Source: Streptomyces fumigatiscleroticus (GTDB lineage: Bacteria > Actinomycetota > Actinomycetes > Streptomycetales > Streptomycetaceae). From it: 64,000 nucleotides of DNA. The notes beneath the pieces are model-generated. The model saw only the letters and a program-made list of their open reading frames with translations. It had not been told where the DNA came from and searched no databases. The stretch covers positions 98,942 to 162,941 of the forward strand of contig NZ_BMQF01000020.1 of NCBI RefSeq assembly GCF_014647975.1, in the 5' to 3' direction. The first letter of the stretch is position 1, and each line of letters starts with the position of its first letter. A program made the position numbers and the translations under genes. Shown in pieces: positions 40,945 to 50,261 of the stretch.

Positions 40945-43900
40945 ATGTACGAGCTGTCCCGGGTCCGCCTCTACTCCATCGGGCCCGCCGGTGCGCGCTA
41001 TGCCGACACCGTGCTTGACCTGCGAGGCGTGGGCGAGCCGGTGCCCGACCCCGCGCCCACGCAGGCGGAGTTCTTCGAGGAGGAGCCCGGCGGCCCGCCG
41101 CGCCGGCCCGCGCCCGCCGGCGTGCTCTTCCTGGAGAACGGCGGCGGCAAGTCCGTCCTGCTGAAGCTGATCTTCTCCGTGATGCTGCCCGGCCACCGCA
41201 ACACCCTCGGCGGCGCCAGCTCCGGCGTGCTGCGCAAGTTCCTGCTCGCCGACGACTGCGGGCATGTGGCGCTGGAGTGGCAGCATGTGCAGACCGGCGA
41301 GTGCGTCGTCGTCGGCAAGGTCAGCGAGTGGCGCGGCCGGCAGGTCTCCAACGACCCGCGGAAGTTCGCCGAGGCCTGGTACTCCTTCCGCCCCGGCCCC
41401 GGTCTCACCCTGGACAACCTGCCGGTCGCCGAGTCCACCGCCGTACGCCCGCCCGTGGAGGGCGCCTCGGGTGCCCAGGGCCGCCGGCGCACCATGAAGG
41501 GCTTCCGGGACGCCCTGACGGAGGCCGGCAAGGCCTACCCGCACCTGGAGGTGCACTGGGAGGAGATCCACGAACGCTGGACCGAGCACCTCGGCGACCT
41601 CGGTCTCGACCCCGAGCTCTTCCGCTACCAGCGGGAGATGAACGCCGACGAGGGCGAGGCCGCCGGCCTGTTCGCGGTCAAGAAGGACGCCGACTTCACC
41701 GACCTGCTGCTGCGCGCCGTCACCGACACCCGCGACACCGACGGACTCGCCGACCTGGTCAGCGGCTTCGGCAACAAGCTGGGCCGGCGCGCCGAGCTGA
41801 TCGCCGAGCGGGACTTCACCGCCGGGTCCGTCGACCTGCTGGGGCGGATCGTCGAGGCCGCCGGGGCCCGCACGCGCGCGCGGGACATCCACGCCGGCGC
41901 CGAACGCCGTACGCGGACACTGGCGCGCCGGCTCTCCGCGCGGGCCGCGCAGGAGCGGGGCCGCGCCGCCGACCTCGCGCAGCGGGTCACCGCCGCCGCG
42001 CACGCCGTCACCCACGCGGAGTCGGCACGGGAGCGCGGGGCGCTGATCGCCGCCGAACTGGCCTACCGGCACGCGTCGCTGGCGCTGGCCGCCGCCGAGA
42101 AGACGGCCGCCGCGCAGAAGCGCGAGCTGGCCGACGCGCGCACGCTGCACTCGGCCTGGCAGGCCGCCGAGGCCGTACTGCGTCACCGCGCGGCCGCCGA
42201 CCGCGTCGCCCGTGTCTCCGCCGCGATCCAGGAGGCGGAACGGGACGCGGCCCCCGCGCTGGCCGCCCGCGCCAAGGCCGCCGTCGAGCTCGTACGGGCC
42301 CTGCACGCGGCCGCCGGGGACGCGGAGAGCCTCGCCAACGAGGGGGAGGAGCGCTCCGCCGCCCTCCAGGAGGCCGGCGAGGCCGCCCACCGGGACGCCA
42401 CCGCCGCCGCCACCGAGGCGCAGCGGGCCCGCAGCGAGGCCGGGCACCTGCGGCAGCGCCTGTCCGAGGTCGAGCAGGAGACCGCCGAGGCGGTGCGGGC
42501 CGGCTGGCTGGACGACAGCGCGCCCGACGCCGACCCGGCCCGTGCCGCCCTGGCGGCCAGCGACGCCGAGAAGACGGCGGTCGCGGCCTGGGACACCGCC
42601 CGCGAGGCGGCACGCCGGGCCACCGAGCACGCGCGCGAGGCGGCCGCCGCCGAGACCCGCGCGGAGCTGACGGCCGCCCGCGCGGCGGACGCCGCCACGG
42701 CGGCCGAGCGGGCCCACGAGGCGGAGCACCGTACCGCCGAGGCGCTGGCGGGCGAGGAGCGGCTGGCGGAGCTGCTGAGCCTGCCGGGCGCCGCCGGCCC
42801 GGGACGCCCCGGTGTACCGGGGCCCCGGACACACACCGCCGGGCAGGGCGCGGGCCGGGCGGACGGCGATGCCCCGCAGACCGCCGCGCCCGCGGCCGAC
42901 GCCCATGGCGCGGCCGGCCTGCGGGGCGAGGGCGACGGTCCGGCGGGCACCCTGCACCCCGGCACCTCGCGAGCTCCCGCCGACGGCCCCCTCACCGCCG
43001 AGGAACTCGACCGCTTCGCCGACGGACTGCGCGAACTGCTCGACGACGCCGTTTCCTCCGCCGAGCGCCAGCTGTTCGACCTGCGCACCGCCGCCGCCGA
43101 CGACGCCCGTATCCTCGGCGCGCTGGGCGACGGCGGGCTGCTGCCGCCCGGCCCCGACGTGCTGGCCACCGTGGAGTTCCTCGGCGAGCACGGCATCCCG
43201 GCGCTGCCCGGCTGGCGCTATCTCGCGCAGGCCGTCGATCCCGCCGACCACGCGCGCGTGCTGGCCGCCCGGCCCGAGCTGGTGGACGGCGTGATCATCA
43301 CCGACCCCGACTCGCACGCCCGGGCCCGCGAGGCCCTCGGCGACGCGGCCCTGCTGCCGCGCTCGGCCGTCGCCGTCGGCACCGCCGCCGCCCTGCTGGC
43401 CCCGGCGCCGGCCCTGCACTCCGACGACGGGGACGTCTTCCTCGTACCGCCGAACCCGGCCATGCACGACGAGCACGCCGCCGACGAGGAACGGCAGGCG
43501 CTGCGCGCGCGGGCCACCGAGCGGGACGAGGAGATCCGCGCGCTCGCCGCCCGGCTCGGCAAGGACCGGGAGCTGGCGGCACGGCTCGCCTCCTGGCGCA
43601 CCGGCTGCCCGACGGGGCGGCTGGCCGAGCTGGCGCGGGCCGCCCAGGAGGCCCGCGCCTTCGCCGAGGAGACCGAGGCCGAGCTGGCCGAGGCACGGAC
43701 CGTGCGGGCCGAGGCCGACGAGGCCGCCGCCGAGGCCGTACGGGTGCGCGACGAGCGGCAGGAGGCCGCGCAGAAGGCCCGGCGTGCCGCCGACGCCCTC
43801 GCCGGGCTCGCCTTCCGGCTGCGCGAACGGGCCGGCTGGCAGGCCAGGCTGCGCGAACTCGCCGACGAGGCGGCCGAGGCGGAGGCCCGCGCCCAGACCT

Positions 43901-45705
43901 GTCTGGAGCGTGCCCGCGCCGCCGACGAGGACCGCCGCGCCGCCCAGCGCGCCGCCGACGACGCCCGCCGCACCGCCCGCGCGCTGCGCGCCGAGCGCGC
44001 CGAGATCGCGGGCGCCCCGGACGACGTGCCCGAGGACGACGGGGACGCGCCGACGGCGTCGCTGCCCGCGCTGCGAGAGGCCTACCGGGCCGCCTCCCAG
44101 GTGTACGAGAAGGTCGGTGTCGGCGCCGATCTGCGGGCCGAGCAGGCACGGGCGGAGAGCGACGAGAGCGCGGCGCGCGCGGAGCTGGACCGGCTCAGCA
44201 ACAAGGTCCGCACGCGCGCGGAGCAGCTGCTCCAGTCACCGGACGGCTCCGACGGTCCCTCCCGGCAGGCCGCCGCCGCCCGGGCCGAGGAACTGGTCCA
44301 GCTCCTGGAGACCCGCATGTCGAGCGCGAGCGAGCAGCTCGGCCGGTTGCGCGGCGAGGCCGAGCGGCTCGCCCCCGAGGACGGCGAGGCGCACACCGAG
44401 CTGCCCGAGGAGTTGCTCCCGCGCGACGCCGAGCACGCGCAGGCCCTGCTGCGCACGGCGACGGCGGAACTGGCCGCCCGCACCGAGGCGTTGAACCAGG
44501 CCCGCGAGGCCCACACCGAGCTGCTCGACGCCCACCGCGCGGCGGAGGACGCGGCCGGCGGGTTCGACGAGACCGCCGCCCTGCTCCGCGATCTGCTGCG
44601 CGAACCCGCCGTCGAGGAGGAACAGGACGAGCCGGAGCCGTATCCCGGCAGCCTGGAGGAGGCCCGGCGGTCGGCCGCCGAGGCCCGCCGTTCGCTGCGC
44701 GGCTGCGCCGCCGACCTGTCCGCCGCCGATGCCGCCGTGCGCGAGGCGAGCGACGTCCTGGTCCGGCACGCCAACTCCACGCGCTACGAGCAGGTGCGCA
44801 CCCCCGCGCGTCAGCAGATCCGCGAACTGCCCGCCTCCGCGCTGCCCGAGCACGCCCAGAAGTGGGCCGACGCCTTCGCGCCCCGGCTCCGGGTGCTCAC
44901 CGACGAGCTGGCGCAGCTGGAGCGGAACCGGGACTCGATCGTGGACCGGCTGCGTGGCCTGGTGGAGTCGGCCCTGGCCACGCTCAGGTCCGCACAGCGG
45001 CTCTCCCGGCTCCCCGAAGGGCTCGGCGAGTGGTCCGGGCAGGAGTTCCTGCGCATCCGCTTCGAGGAGCCCGACCAGGCCACGCTCACCGAGCGGCTGG
45101 GCGAGGTCATCGACGAGGCGACAAGGGCGGCCGTGCGGAAGAACTCCGACCTGCGGCGCGACGGTATGTCCCTGCTGCTGAGGGGCGTCGCCGCGGCCCT
45201 GGCGCCCAAAGGCATCGCCGTGGAGATACTCAAGCCGGACGCGGTGCTGCGCGCCGAGCGCGTCCCCGTCGGGCAGATGGGCGACGTGTTCTCCGGCGGT
45301 CAGCTGCTCACCGCGGCCATCGCCCTGTACTGCACGATGGCCGCGCTGCGCTCCAACGACCGGGGCCGGGACCGGCACCGGCACGCGGGCACGCTGTTCC
45401 TCGACAACCCGATCGGCCGTGCCAACGCCACCTACCTGCTGGAGCTCCAGCGGGCCGTGTCGGACGCGCTCGGCGTGCAGCTGCTGTACACCACCGGTCT
45501 GTTCGACACCACGGCGCTGGCCGAGTTCCCGCTGGTCATCCGGCTGCGCAACGACGCCGACCTGCGGGCCGGGCTGAAGTACATCAGCGTGGAGGAGCAT
45601 CTCCGGCCGGGCCTGCCGCAGCAGACCCCGGCCGGAGAAGGCGAGTCGGTGCACAGCGAGATCACGGCGACCCGGATGTTCAGGCGGCCGGCGCCGACCG
45701 CCTGA
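40945..45705 (+). CDS. SMC/MukB-like ATPase (JetC-like)
   Basis: 1586 residues. N-terminal ATPase lobe with Walker A FLENGGGKSVLLK (Lys69; Leu63 stands where the first Gly of GxNGxGKS is usual). Coiled coil about 270-600, a Gly/Pro/Ala-rich insert about 615-680, a hinge-like globular domain about 720-830 (GGLLPPGPDVLATVEFL, GIPALPGWRYLA, PELVDGVIITDPD), second coiled coil about 845-1300, then the C-terminal lobe: signature FSGGQLLTAAIALY (about 1449) and Walker B GTLFLDNPIG (Asp1487). Architecture is that of MukB/MksB/JetC. Unusually large for JetC. No JetD/MksG topoisomerase-like nuclease gene follows. Confidence 0.85.
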   Translation: MYELSRVRLYSIGPAGARYADTVLDLRGVGEPVPDPAPTQAEFFEEEPGGPPRRPAPAGVLFLENGGGKSVLLKLIFSVMLPGHRNTLGGASSGVLRKFLLADDCGHVALEWQHVQTGECVVVGKVSEWRGRQVSNDPRKFAEAWYSFRPGPGLTLDNLPVAESTAVRPPVEGASGAQGRRRTMKGFRDALTEAGKAYPHLEVHWEEIHERWTEHLGDLGLDPELFRYQREMNADEGEAAGLFAVKKDADFTDLLLRAVTDTRDTDGLADLVSGFGNKLGRRAELIAERDFTAGSVDLLGRIVEAAGARTRARDIHAGAERRTRTLARRLSARAAQERGRAADLAQRVTAAAHAVTHAESARERGALIAAELAYRHASLALAAAEKTAAAQKRELADARTLHSAWQAAEAVLRHRAAADRVARVSAAIQEAERDAAPALAARAKAAVELVRALHAAAGDAESLANEGEERSAALQEAGEAAHRDATAAATEAQRARSEAGHLRQRLSEVEQETAEAVRAGWLDDSAPDADPARAALAASDAEKTAVAAWDTAREAARRATEHAREAAAAETRAELTAARAADAATAAERAHEAEHRTAEALAGEERLAELLSLPGAAGPGRPGVPGPRTHTAGQGAGRADGDAPQTAAPAADAHGAAGLRGEGDGPAGTLHPGTSRAPADGPLTAEELDRFADGLRELLDDAVSSAERQLFDLRTAAADDARILGALGDGGLLPPGPDVLATVEFLGEHGIPALPGWRYLAQAVDPADHARVLAARPELVDGVIITDPDSHARAREALGDAALLPRSAVAVGTAAALLAPAPALHSDDGDVFLVPPNPAMHDEHAADEERQALRARATERDEEIRALAARLGKDRELAARLASWRTGCPTGRLAELARAAQEARAFAEETEAELAEARTVRAEADEAAAEAVRVRDERQEAAQKARRAADALAGLAFRLRERAGWQARLRELADEAAEAEARAQTCLERARAADEDRRAAQRAADDARRTARALRAERAEIAGAPDDVPEDDGDAPTASLPALREAYRAASQVYEKVGVGADLRAEQARAESDESAARAELDRLSNKVRTRAEQLLQSPDGSDGPSRQAAAARAEELVQLLETRMSSASEQLGRLRGEAERLAPEDGEAHTELPEELLPRDAEHAQALLRTATAELAARTEALNQAREAHTELLDAHRAAEDAAGGFDETAALLRDLLREPAVEEEQDEPEPYPGSLEEARRSAAEARRSLRGCAADLSAADAAVREASDVLVRHANSTRYEQVRTPARQQIRELPASALPEHAQKWADAFAPRLRVLTDELAQLERNRDSIVDRLRGLVESALATLRSAQRLSRLPEGLGEWSGQEFLRIRFEEPDQATLTERLGEVIDEATRAAVRKNSDLRRDGMSLLLRGVAAALAPKGIAVEILKPDAVLRAERVPVGQMGDVFSGGQLLTAAIALYCTMAALRSNDRGRDRHRHAGTLFLDNPIGRANATYLLELQRAVSDALGVQLLYTTGLFDTTALAEFPLVIRLRNDADLRAGLKYISVEEHLRPGLPQQTPAGEGESVHSEITATRMFRRPAPTA

Positions 45706-45745
45706 ACGGAGGACCCGGGCGCGGCCACGCTCCGCCGGGCAGCCG

Positions 45746-46360
45746 TCAGGGGTGGGACAACTGCCCCGTTCCGCCCCGGCGGCGTATGCGGTTCCGCGCG
45801 CGCTCGGCGGTACGCGCCTGCCGCCGGGCCCGGCGGCGTTCGCGCCTGAGGGCACGCGCGGTGCTGCTCGGCGCCGACACCACCCCGTGGCGCTGGTTGT
45901 AGACCTGGCGCGTCACCCAGACGTCGAGCACGCCCCAGGTGGCCACCACCGTGCTGGCCACACTGCTGATCACCATCGGGAACGCCGACCAGGACCCGGC
46001 CATGGTGCACAGGAACGCCACCATCGCCTGGATCAGCGTGACGGCGATGAGAAGCACCGCCCGCACGGCGGCCGTGCGCACCGGATCCGGCAGCCGGCGC
46101 CGGCGGGCCGGCTCCTCCGTCCACAACGGCCGGTAGGCCGCCTGTTCGCGCTGCCGCCCTTGCGGGCCGCCGTACTCGCCGGCTCTCGGCTCGGCCTCGT
46201 GCGCCGTGCCGTCGCCCGTCCCCGCCCGTCTCTCGTGTCCATCCCTCGCCCGTTGCCCGGTTGTCGGGATGTCTCGATCCGCTGCCCCGGAGTTCCGCGG
46301 CGCCGTCGCGTGCGCCGTCCCGCCGGATCCGGGCGTCTCGCGCCGCTCCACCGTGCCCAT
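45746..46360 (-). CDS. Membrane protein of unknown function
   Basis: 204 residues from the ATG at 46360, preceded by GGGGAG. The first about 90 residues are polar, Gly/Arg-rich and low-complexity; then two hydrophobic helices (about 98-150; VRAVLLIAVTLIQAMVAFLC, PMVISSVASTVVATWGVLDV) and a highly basic C-terminus rich in RRERRRARRQARTAERARNR. No family recognised. Convergent to the SMC gene, 40 bp away; a functional link is not indicated. Confidence 0.7.
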   Translation of the reverse strand: MGTVERRETPGSGGTAHATAPRNSGAADRDIPTTGQRARDGHERRAGTGDGTAHEAEPRAGEYGGPQGRQREQAAYRPLWTEEPARRRRLPDPVRTAAVRAVLLIAVTLIQAMVAFLCTMAGSWSAFPMVISSVASTVVATWGVLDVWVTRQVYNQRHGVVSAPSSTARALRRERRRARRQARTAERARNRIRRRGGTGQLSHP

Positions 46361-46788
46361 CAATGTGTCACTCCCCACCGCCGGCAGACCGCTCGGCCCC
46401 GTGTCCGGAGACTCGACTCCACGGGCGGCTGCCCGGCTTGCGCTGTTTTACGCCGCCAGGATGCGGATGCGACTGCTGAGACCGTGTCCGGGACCGCTTC
46501 CGCCCCCATCCCCATAGAGAGGGACGAACGGCCCCGCCCCATGATTCCCGGACAAGGAAAAGTTTCGGCCAACCGGCCACCGGGCCGAACCGGCGGACTC
46601 CACCGCCGCGCCCGCTCCGGGGAGGCAATCTCCCGCAATGAGCGGACAACTCCCCCTCTCCCGCCGCCGGCGTGAAGGCTCGACCTGCGGAAGGCCCTTC
46701 GAGTTACTCCTGCGTCAGTAGTAGGCTCGCGCCGTTTGTTGACGCACATGTGTACCCCCTGCCGGTGGGGGTCCAGCTGGGGGACGCC
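46361..46788. promoter_or_regulatory. Divergent region before the conservon
   Basis: Non-coding, 428 bp. A TAGGCT near 46721 and TTGACG at 46739-46744 are promoter-like but do not pair at standard spacing. A 6-bp hairpin ACCCCC/GGGGGT (46754-46772) lies just before the cvnA ribosome binding site and could modulate its translation. Nothing else seen. Confidence 0.4.
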
Positions 46789-49700
46789 ATGCGCTTTCGC
46801 GGGAAGTCGATCCGCCGGAAGATCGTGGCGCTGCTTCTCGTGCCGCTGGTGTCCCTGACCGCCATCTGGGCCTTCGCCACGCTGCTCACCGGGCGTGAGG
46901 CGAGCCAAACCTTCGAGGTCTCGGCCGTCGTGGAGAAGATCGGCTACCCGGTCGAGGACACCGTCCGCGTGCTCCAGCAGGAACGCCGCCAGGCCCTCGT
47001 CTACCTCGCCGACCCGCGCGCCTCCAACGGACTCACCGCGCTCAGGAACAGCAGGACCGCCACCGACGAGGCCGTCGCCACGATCCGCCGGAACGCCGAT
47101 GACCCCGATGTGCGCGACGCGCTGGGCCAGGACACCGACGAGCGGCTGACCGCCGTCCTGGACGCCTTCGACGGCATCGACTCCCTGCGCCGCAGCGTCG
47201 AGGACGGCACCGTGAACCGGGCCCAGGCGCTCGACCTCTACAACCACCTGGTCGACCCCTGCTACGTCCTGCTCACCAACCTCCACGTCATCGACAACAT
47301 GGAGCTGGAGAAGGAGTACCGCGCACTCGTCGGCCTGGCCCGCGCCCGCGAACTCCTCGCCCGCGAGGACGCCCTCCTCGGCTCCGCGCTGGTGGCCGGA
47401 AGGCTCACCCGCGACGAGAGCCGGGACGTCTCCGACCTCGTGGCCCAGCGCACGCTGATGTACGACATCAACCTCCCGTCGCTGCCCGCGGCGGAACGCG
47501 CCCGCTACGACCACTTCTGGACGAACGCCTCCTCCGCGCGGCTGCGCGCGGCCGAGGAGGCCGCCATCGACTCCGGGACCGACGTGCCCAGCGGGGTCAC
47601 CGCCCAGAGCTGGGACACCGCCGCCGGAAACGCCCTGGAGGCGCTCGGCACCCTCGACGACCAGGTCGCCGACCGCTACCAGGACCGCGTCCAGCCGGTG
47701 GCGACGGCCGTCATCGTCAAGGCGGTCGTCGCCGGTCTGCTCGGTCTGGTCGCCCTGCTGCTCTCCCTCCTGCTGTCCGTACGCGTCGGCCGCGGCCTCG
47801 TCCGCGATCTGCGCCGGCTGCGCCTGGAGGCCCACGAGGCGTCCGGCGTACGGCTGCCCAGCGTGATGCGCCGTCTCTCGGCGGGCGAGCAGGTCGACGT
47901 GGAGACCGAGGTACCGCGCCTGGAGTACGACAAGAACGAGATCGGCGAGGTCGGCCAGGCCCTCAACACCCTCCAGCGCGCCGCCGTCGAAGCCGCCGTC
48001 AAACAGGCCGAACTCCGCGCCGGGGTCGCCGAGGTCTTCGTCAACCTCGCCCGCCGCAGCCAGGTGCTGCTGCACAAGCAGCTCACCCTGCTCGACACCA
48101 TGGAGCGCCGGACCGAGGACACCGAGGAACTGGCCGACCTGTTCCGCCTGGACCACCTGACCACCCGGATGCGCCGGCACGCCGAGGGCCTGGTGATCCT
48201 CTCCGGCGCGGCCCCCTCCCGGCAGTGGCGCAGGCCCGTCCAGCTGATGGACGTGGTGCGCGCCGCCGTCGCCGAGGTCGAGGACTACGAGCGCATCGAG
48301 GTCCGCCGTCTGGCACGGATCGCCGTCACCGGCCCGGCGGTCGCGGACCTCACCCACCTCGTGGCCGAACTGCTGGAGAACGCAACGGTGTTCTCGCCGC
48401 CCCACACCACCGTCCAGGTCGTCGGCGAGCGGGTCGCGAACGGGTTCACCCTGGAGATCCACGACCGTGGCCTCGGCATGGCGGCCGACGCCCTGCTGGA
48501 GGCCAACCTGCGGCTCGCCGAGACCCCGGAGTTCGACCTCTCCGACACCGACCGGCTCGGGCTGTTCGTGGTCAGCCGGCTCGCCCAGCGGCAGAACGTC
48601 CGCGTCTCCCTGCAACCGTCGCCGTACGGCGGTACCACCGCCGTCGTGTTCGTGCCGGACGCCCTGCTGACGGACGACGCCCCGGACACCAACGGTGTCG
48701 GCTTCCGTCTCGACCGCCCCCGCGCGGAGGACGGCGAGCCGGAGGGGAACCGCCGTGCCGCGCCGTCCCGGCGGGCCGCGCGGCTGCCGGGTTCGCCCGC
48801 CGCGCCGCTGAACGGGCCGGTCGAACTCGAGGGCGCCACCGGACCGGACGCCCCGGAGCGGTTCCCGGGGGCCCTCGGCGACGGCGAGGACGACGGCGAG
48901 GACGGCGGCGACCGGGCCCCGTTCCGCTCCCGCCGCTCCCTCGCCGGGCCGGAGGACGAGCCGGCGGCCGGCCGCGGCGAGCAGCACACGGGGACACCGG
49001 ACGCGGCCGGACCCGACCAGGCCGTGAGCGCCCCGGCCCCGCTGCCCCGCCGCCGGACCCCCAAGCTGGTCAGCTCGCACGGACGCCCGGTCACCGAGCG
49101 GACCCGCCGGGAGCAGCCGGACGGCGACCGTGCGACGGACGAGGACCGGCCGGCCCGGGAGACCACGTCCTCCCTGCCGGTCCGCCGCCGCGGCGGGGCG
49201 CCCGGGACGGGCCGCGGCCCGTCCCGGCCGGAACCCGGGGCCGCCCCCGCGCCCGGGAGCGATCTTCAGCCCGAGGCCGGCCGCGGACACGACGACCCGG
49301 CCGGATCCGACCCGGCGGCCGCCCCGCCGCTCCCGGCCCGCCGTCGCGGGACGGCACAGCAGGGCTCCGGCGGCAGCGCCGCCGGCACCGGCACCGGCAC
49401 GGCGCCCGCCGCCCCGGACGCCGGATCCGCCGCCGGTCCCCGGCGGACCGGCGACGGCCTGGGCCCGGCCGGTGACGACCGGCGGCCGGGCGACGAGATC
49501 CTCCGGCCGGCCAACGACAGCTCCCGGCCGGCCAACGACAGCTCCCGGCCGGCCGGTGACGCCCCGCAGCCGGCCGACGACGGCACCCGGCCGCTGCCCC
49601 GGCGCGTACGGCAGGCCAGCCTGGCCCCACAGCTGAGGCAGCGGCCCGCGCCACGCACCGAGGACAGGACCGATCCCGCCGAACGGGACGCCGAAGAGGT

Positions 49701-49821
49701 ACGCAGCCGTATGGCCTCGCTCCAGCGGGGCTGGCAGCGGGGCCGCGAGGAGAACGCCGCGGGGGACGACGCCCACCGCGGCACAGCACCACAACGAACC
49801 ACTAAGGGGGACGGTCGATGA
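46789..49821 (+). CDS. cvnA: Conservon sensor kinase-like protein CvnA
   Basis: 1010 residues. An N-terminal helix (LLLVPLVSLTAIWAFATLLT), an all-helical extracellular NIT (nitrate/nitrite-sensor-like) domain (about 40-290), a second helix (about 300-330), a HAMP-like linker, and a HATPase_c domain (about 420-640; ELLENATVFSPP as N-box, DRGLGMAADAL, GLFVVSRLAQ). The tail (about 650-1010) is long, disordered and rich in Pro/Arg/Gly/Asp. In conservons CvnA recruits CvnB, C and D to the membrane in a eukaryote-like G-protein assembly. It overlaps cvnB by 4 nt. No clear phospho-acceptor His motif, as is typical. Confidence 0.93.
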   Translation: MRFRGKSIRRKIVALLLVPLVSLTAIWAFATLLTGREASQTFEVSAVVEKIGYPVEDTVRVLQQERRQALVYLADPRASNGLTALRNSRTATDEAVATIRRNADDPDVRDALGQDTDERLTAVLDAFDGIDSLRRSVEDGTVNRAQALDLYNHLVDPCYVLLTNLHVIDNMELEKEYRALVGLARARELLAREDALLGSALVAGRLTRDESRDVSDLVAQRTLMYDINLPSLPAAERARYDHFWTNASSARLRAAEEAAIDSGTDVPSGVTAQSWDTAAGNALEALGTLDDQVADRYQDRVQPVATAVIVKAVVAGLLGLVALLLSLLLSVRVGRGLVRDLRRLRLEAHEASGVRLPSVMRRLSAGEQVDVETEVPRLEYDKNEIGEVGQALNTLQRAAVEAAVKQAELRAGVAEVFVNLARRSQVLLHKQLTLLDTMERRTEDTEELADLFRLDHLTTRMRRHAEGLVILSGAAPSRQWRRPVQLMDVVRAAVAEVEDYERIEVRRLARIAVTGPAVADLTHLVAELLENATVFSPPHTTVQVVGERVANGFTLEIHDRGLGMAADALLEANLRLAETPEFDLSDTDRLGLFVVSRLAQRQNVRVSLQPSPYGGTTAVVFVPDALLTDDAPDTNGVGFRLDRPRAEDGEPEGNRRAAPSRRAARLPGSPAAPLNGPVELEGATGPDAPERFPGALGDGEDDGEDGGDRAPFRSRRSLAGPEDEPAAGRGEQHTGTPDAAGPDQAVSAPAPLPRRRTPKLVSSHGRPVTERTRREQPDGDRATDEDRPARETTSSLPVRRRGGAPGTGRGPSRPEPGAAPAPGSDLQPEAGRGHDDPAGSDPAAAPPLPARRRGTAQQGSGGSAAGTGTGTAPAAPDAGSAAGPRRTGDGLGPAGDDRRPGDEILRPANDSSRPANDSSRPAGDAPQPADDGTRPLPRRVRQASLAPQLRQRPAPRTEDRTDPAERDAEEVRSRMASLQRGWQRGREENAAGDDAHRGTAPQRTTKGDGR

Positions 49822-50252
49822 CCGCACCGAAGGCGACCGGCCACAGCACGACCCAGTCCGGCGAACTCAACTGGCTTCTCGACGACCTGGTGGAGCGCGT
49901 CGCGAGCATCCGCAAGGCCGTCGTCCTCTCCGGCGACGGCCTCGCGACGGGCGTCTCCAAGGACCTGACCCGCGAGGACGGCGAGCACCTGGCAGCCGTC
50001 GCCTCGGGGTTCCACAGCCTCGCCAAGGGCGTGGGACGCCACTTCGAGGCGGGCAACGTCCGGCAGACGGTGGTCGAACTCGACGACGCGTTCCTGTTCG
50101 TGACGGCAGCCGGTGACGGGAGCTGCCTCGCCGTGCTGTCGGACGCCGACTCGGACGTCGGACAGGTCGCCTACGAAATGACACTTCTCGTGAAGCGGGT
50201 CGGGGTCCACCTGGGCACCGCTCCGCGTACCGATCTGCCCGCCGGAGGGTAG
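49818..50252 (+). CDS. cvnB: Conservon roadblock/LC7 protein CvnB
   Basis: 144 residues of the Roadblock/LC7 (MglB-like) fold: LNWLLDDLVERVASIRKAVV at the start, then GDGLATGVSKDLTREDGEHL and DDAFLFVTAAGDGSCLAVL. Such proteins act as GTPase-activating or docking partners of small GTPases such as CvnD. ATGA overlap with cvnA. Confidence 0.95.
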   Translation: MTAPKATGHSTTQSGELNWLLDDLVERVASIRKAVVLSGDGLATGVSKDLTREDGEHLAAVASGFHSLAKGVGRHFEAGNVRQTVVELDDAFLFVTAAGDGSCLAVLSDADSDVGQVAYEMTLLVKRVGVHLGTAPRTDLPAGG

Positions 50253-50261
50253 TGGGATGAC

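Noticed and set aside
40930..43476. 848-codon minus-strand frame inside the SMC gene
   Set aside because: Antisense shadow of a high-GC coiled-coil gene; Gly/Val/Arg-rich low complexity.
41277..45902. 1541-codon frame overlapping the SMC gene in the +1 frame
   Set aside because: Arg/Gly/Pro-rich translation is typical of an off-frame read; the SMC frame has all ATPase motifs.
45746..46360. Missing JetD/MksG subunit of the SMC operon
   Set aside because: Opposite strand, two membrane helices and no Toprim-like motif.
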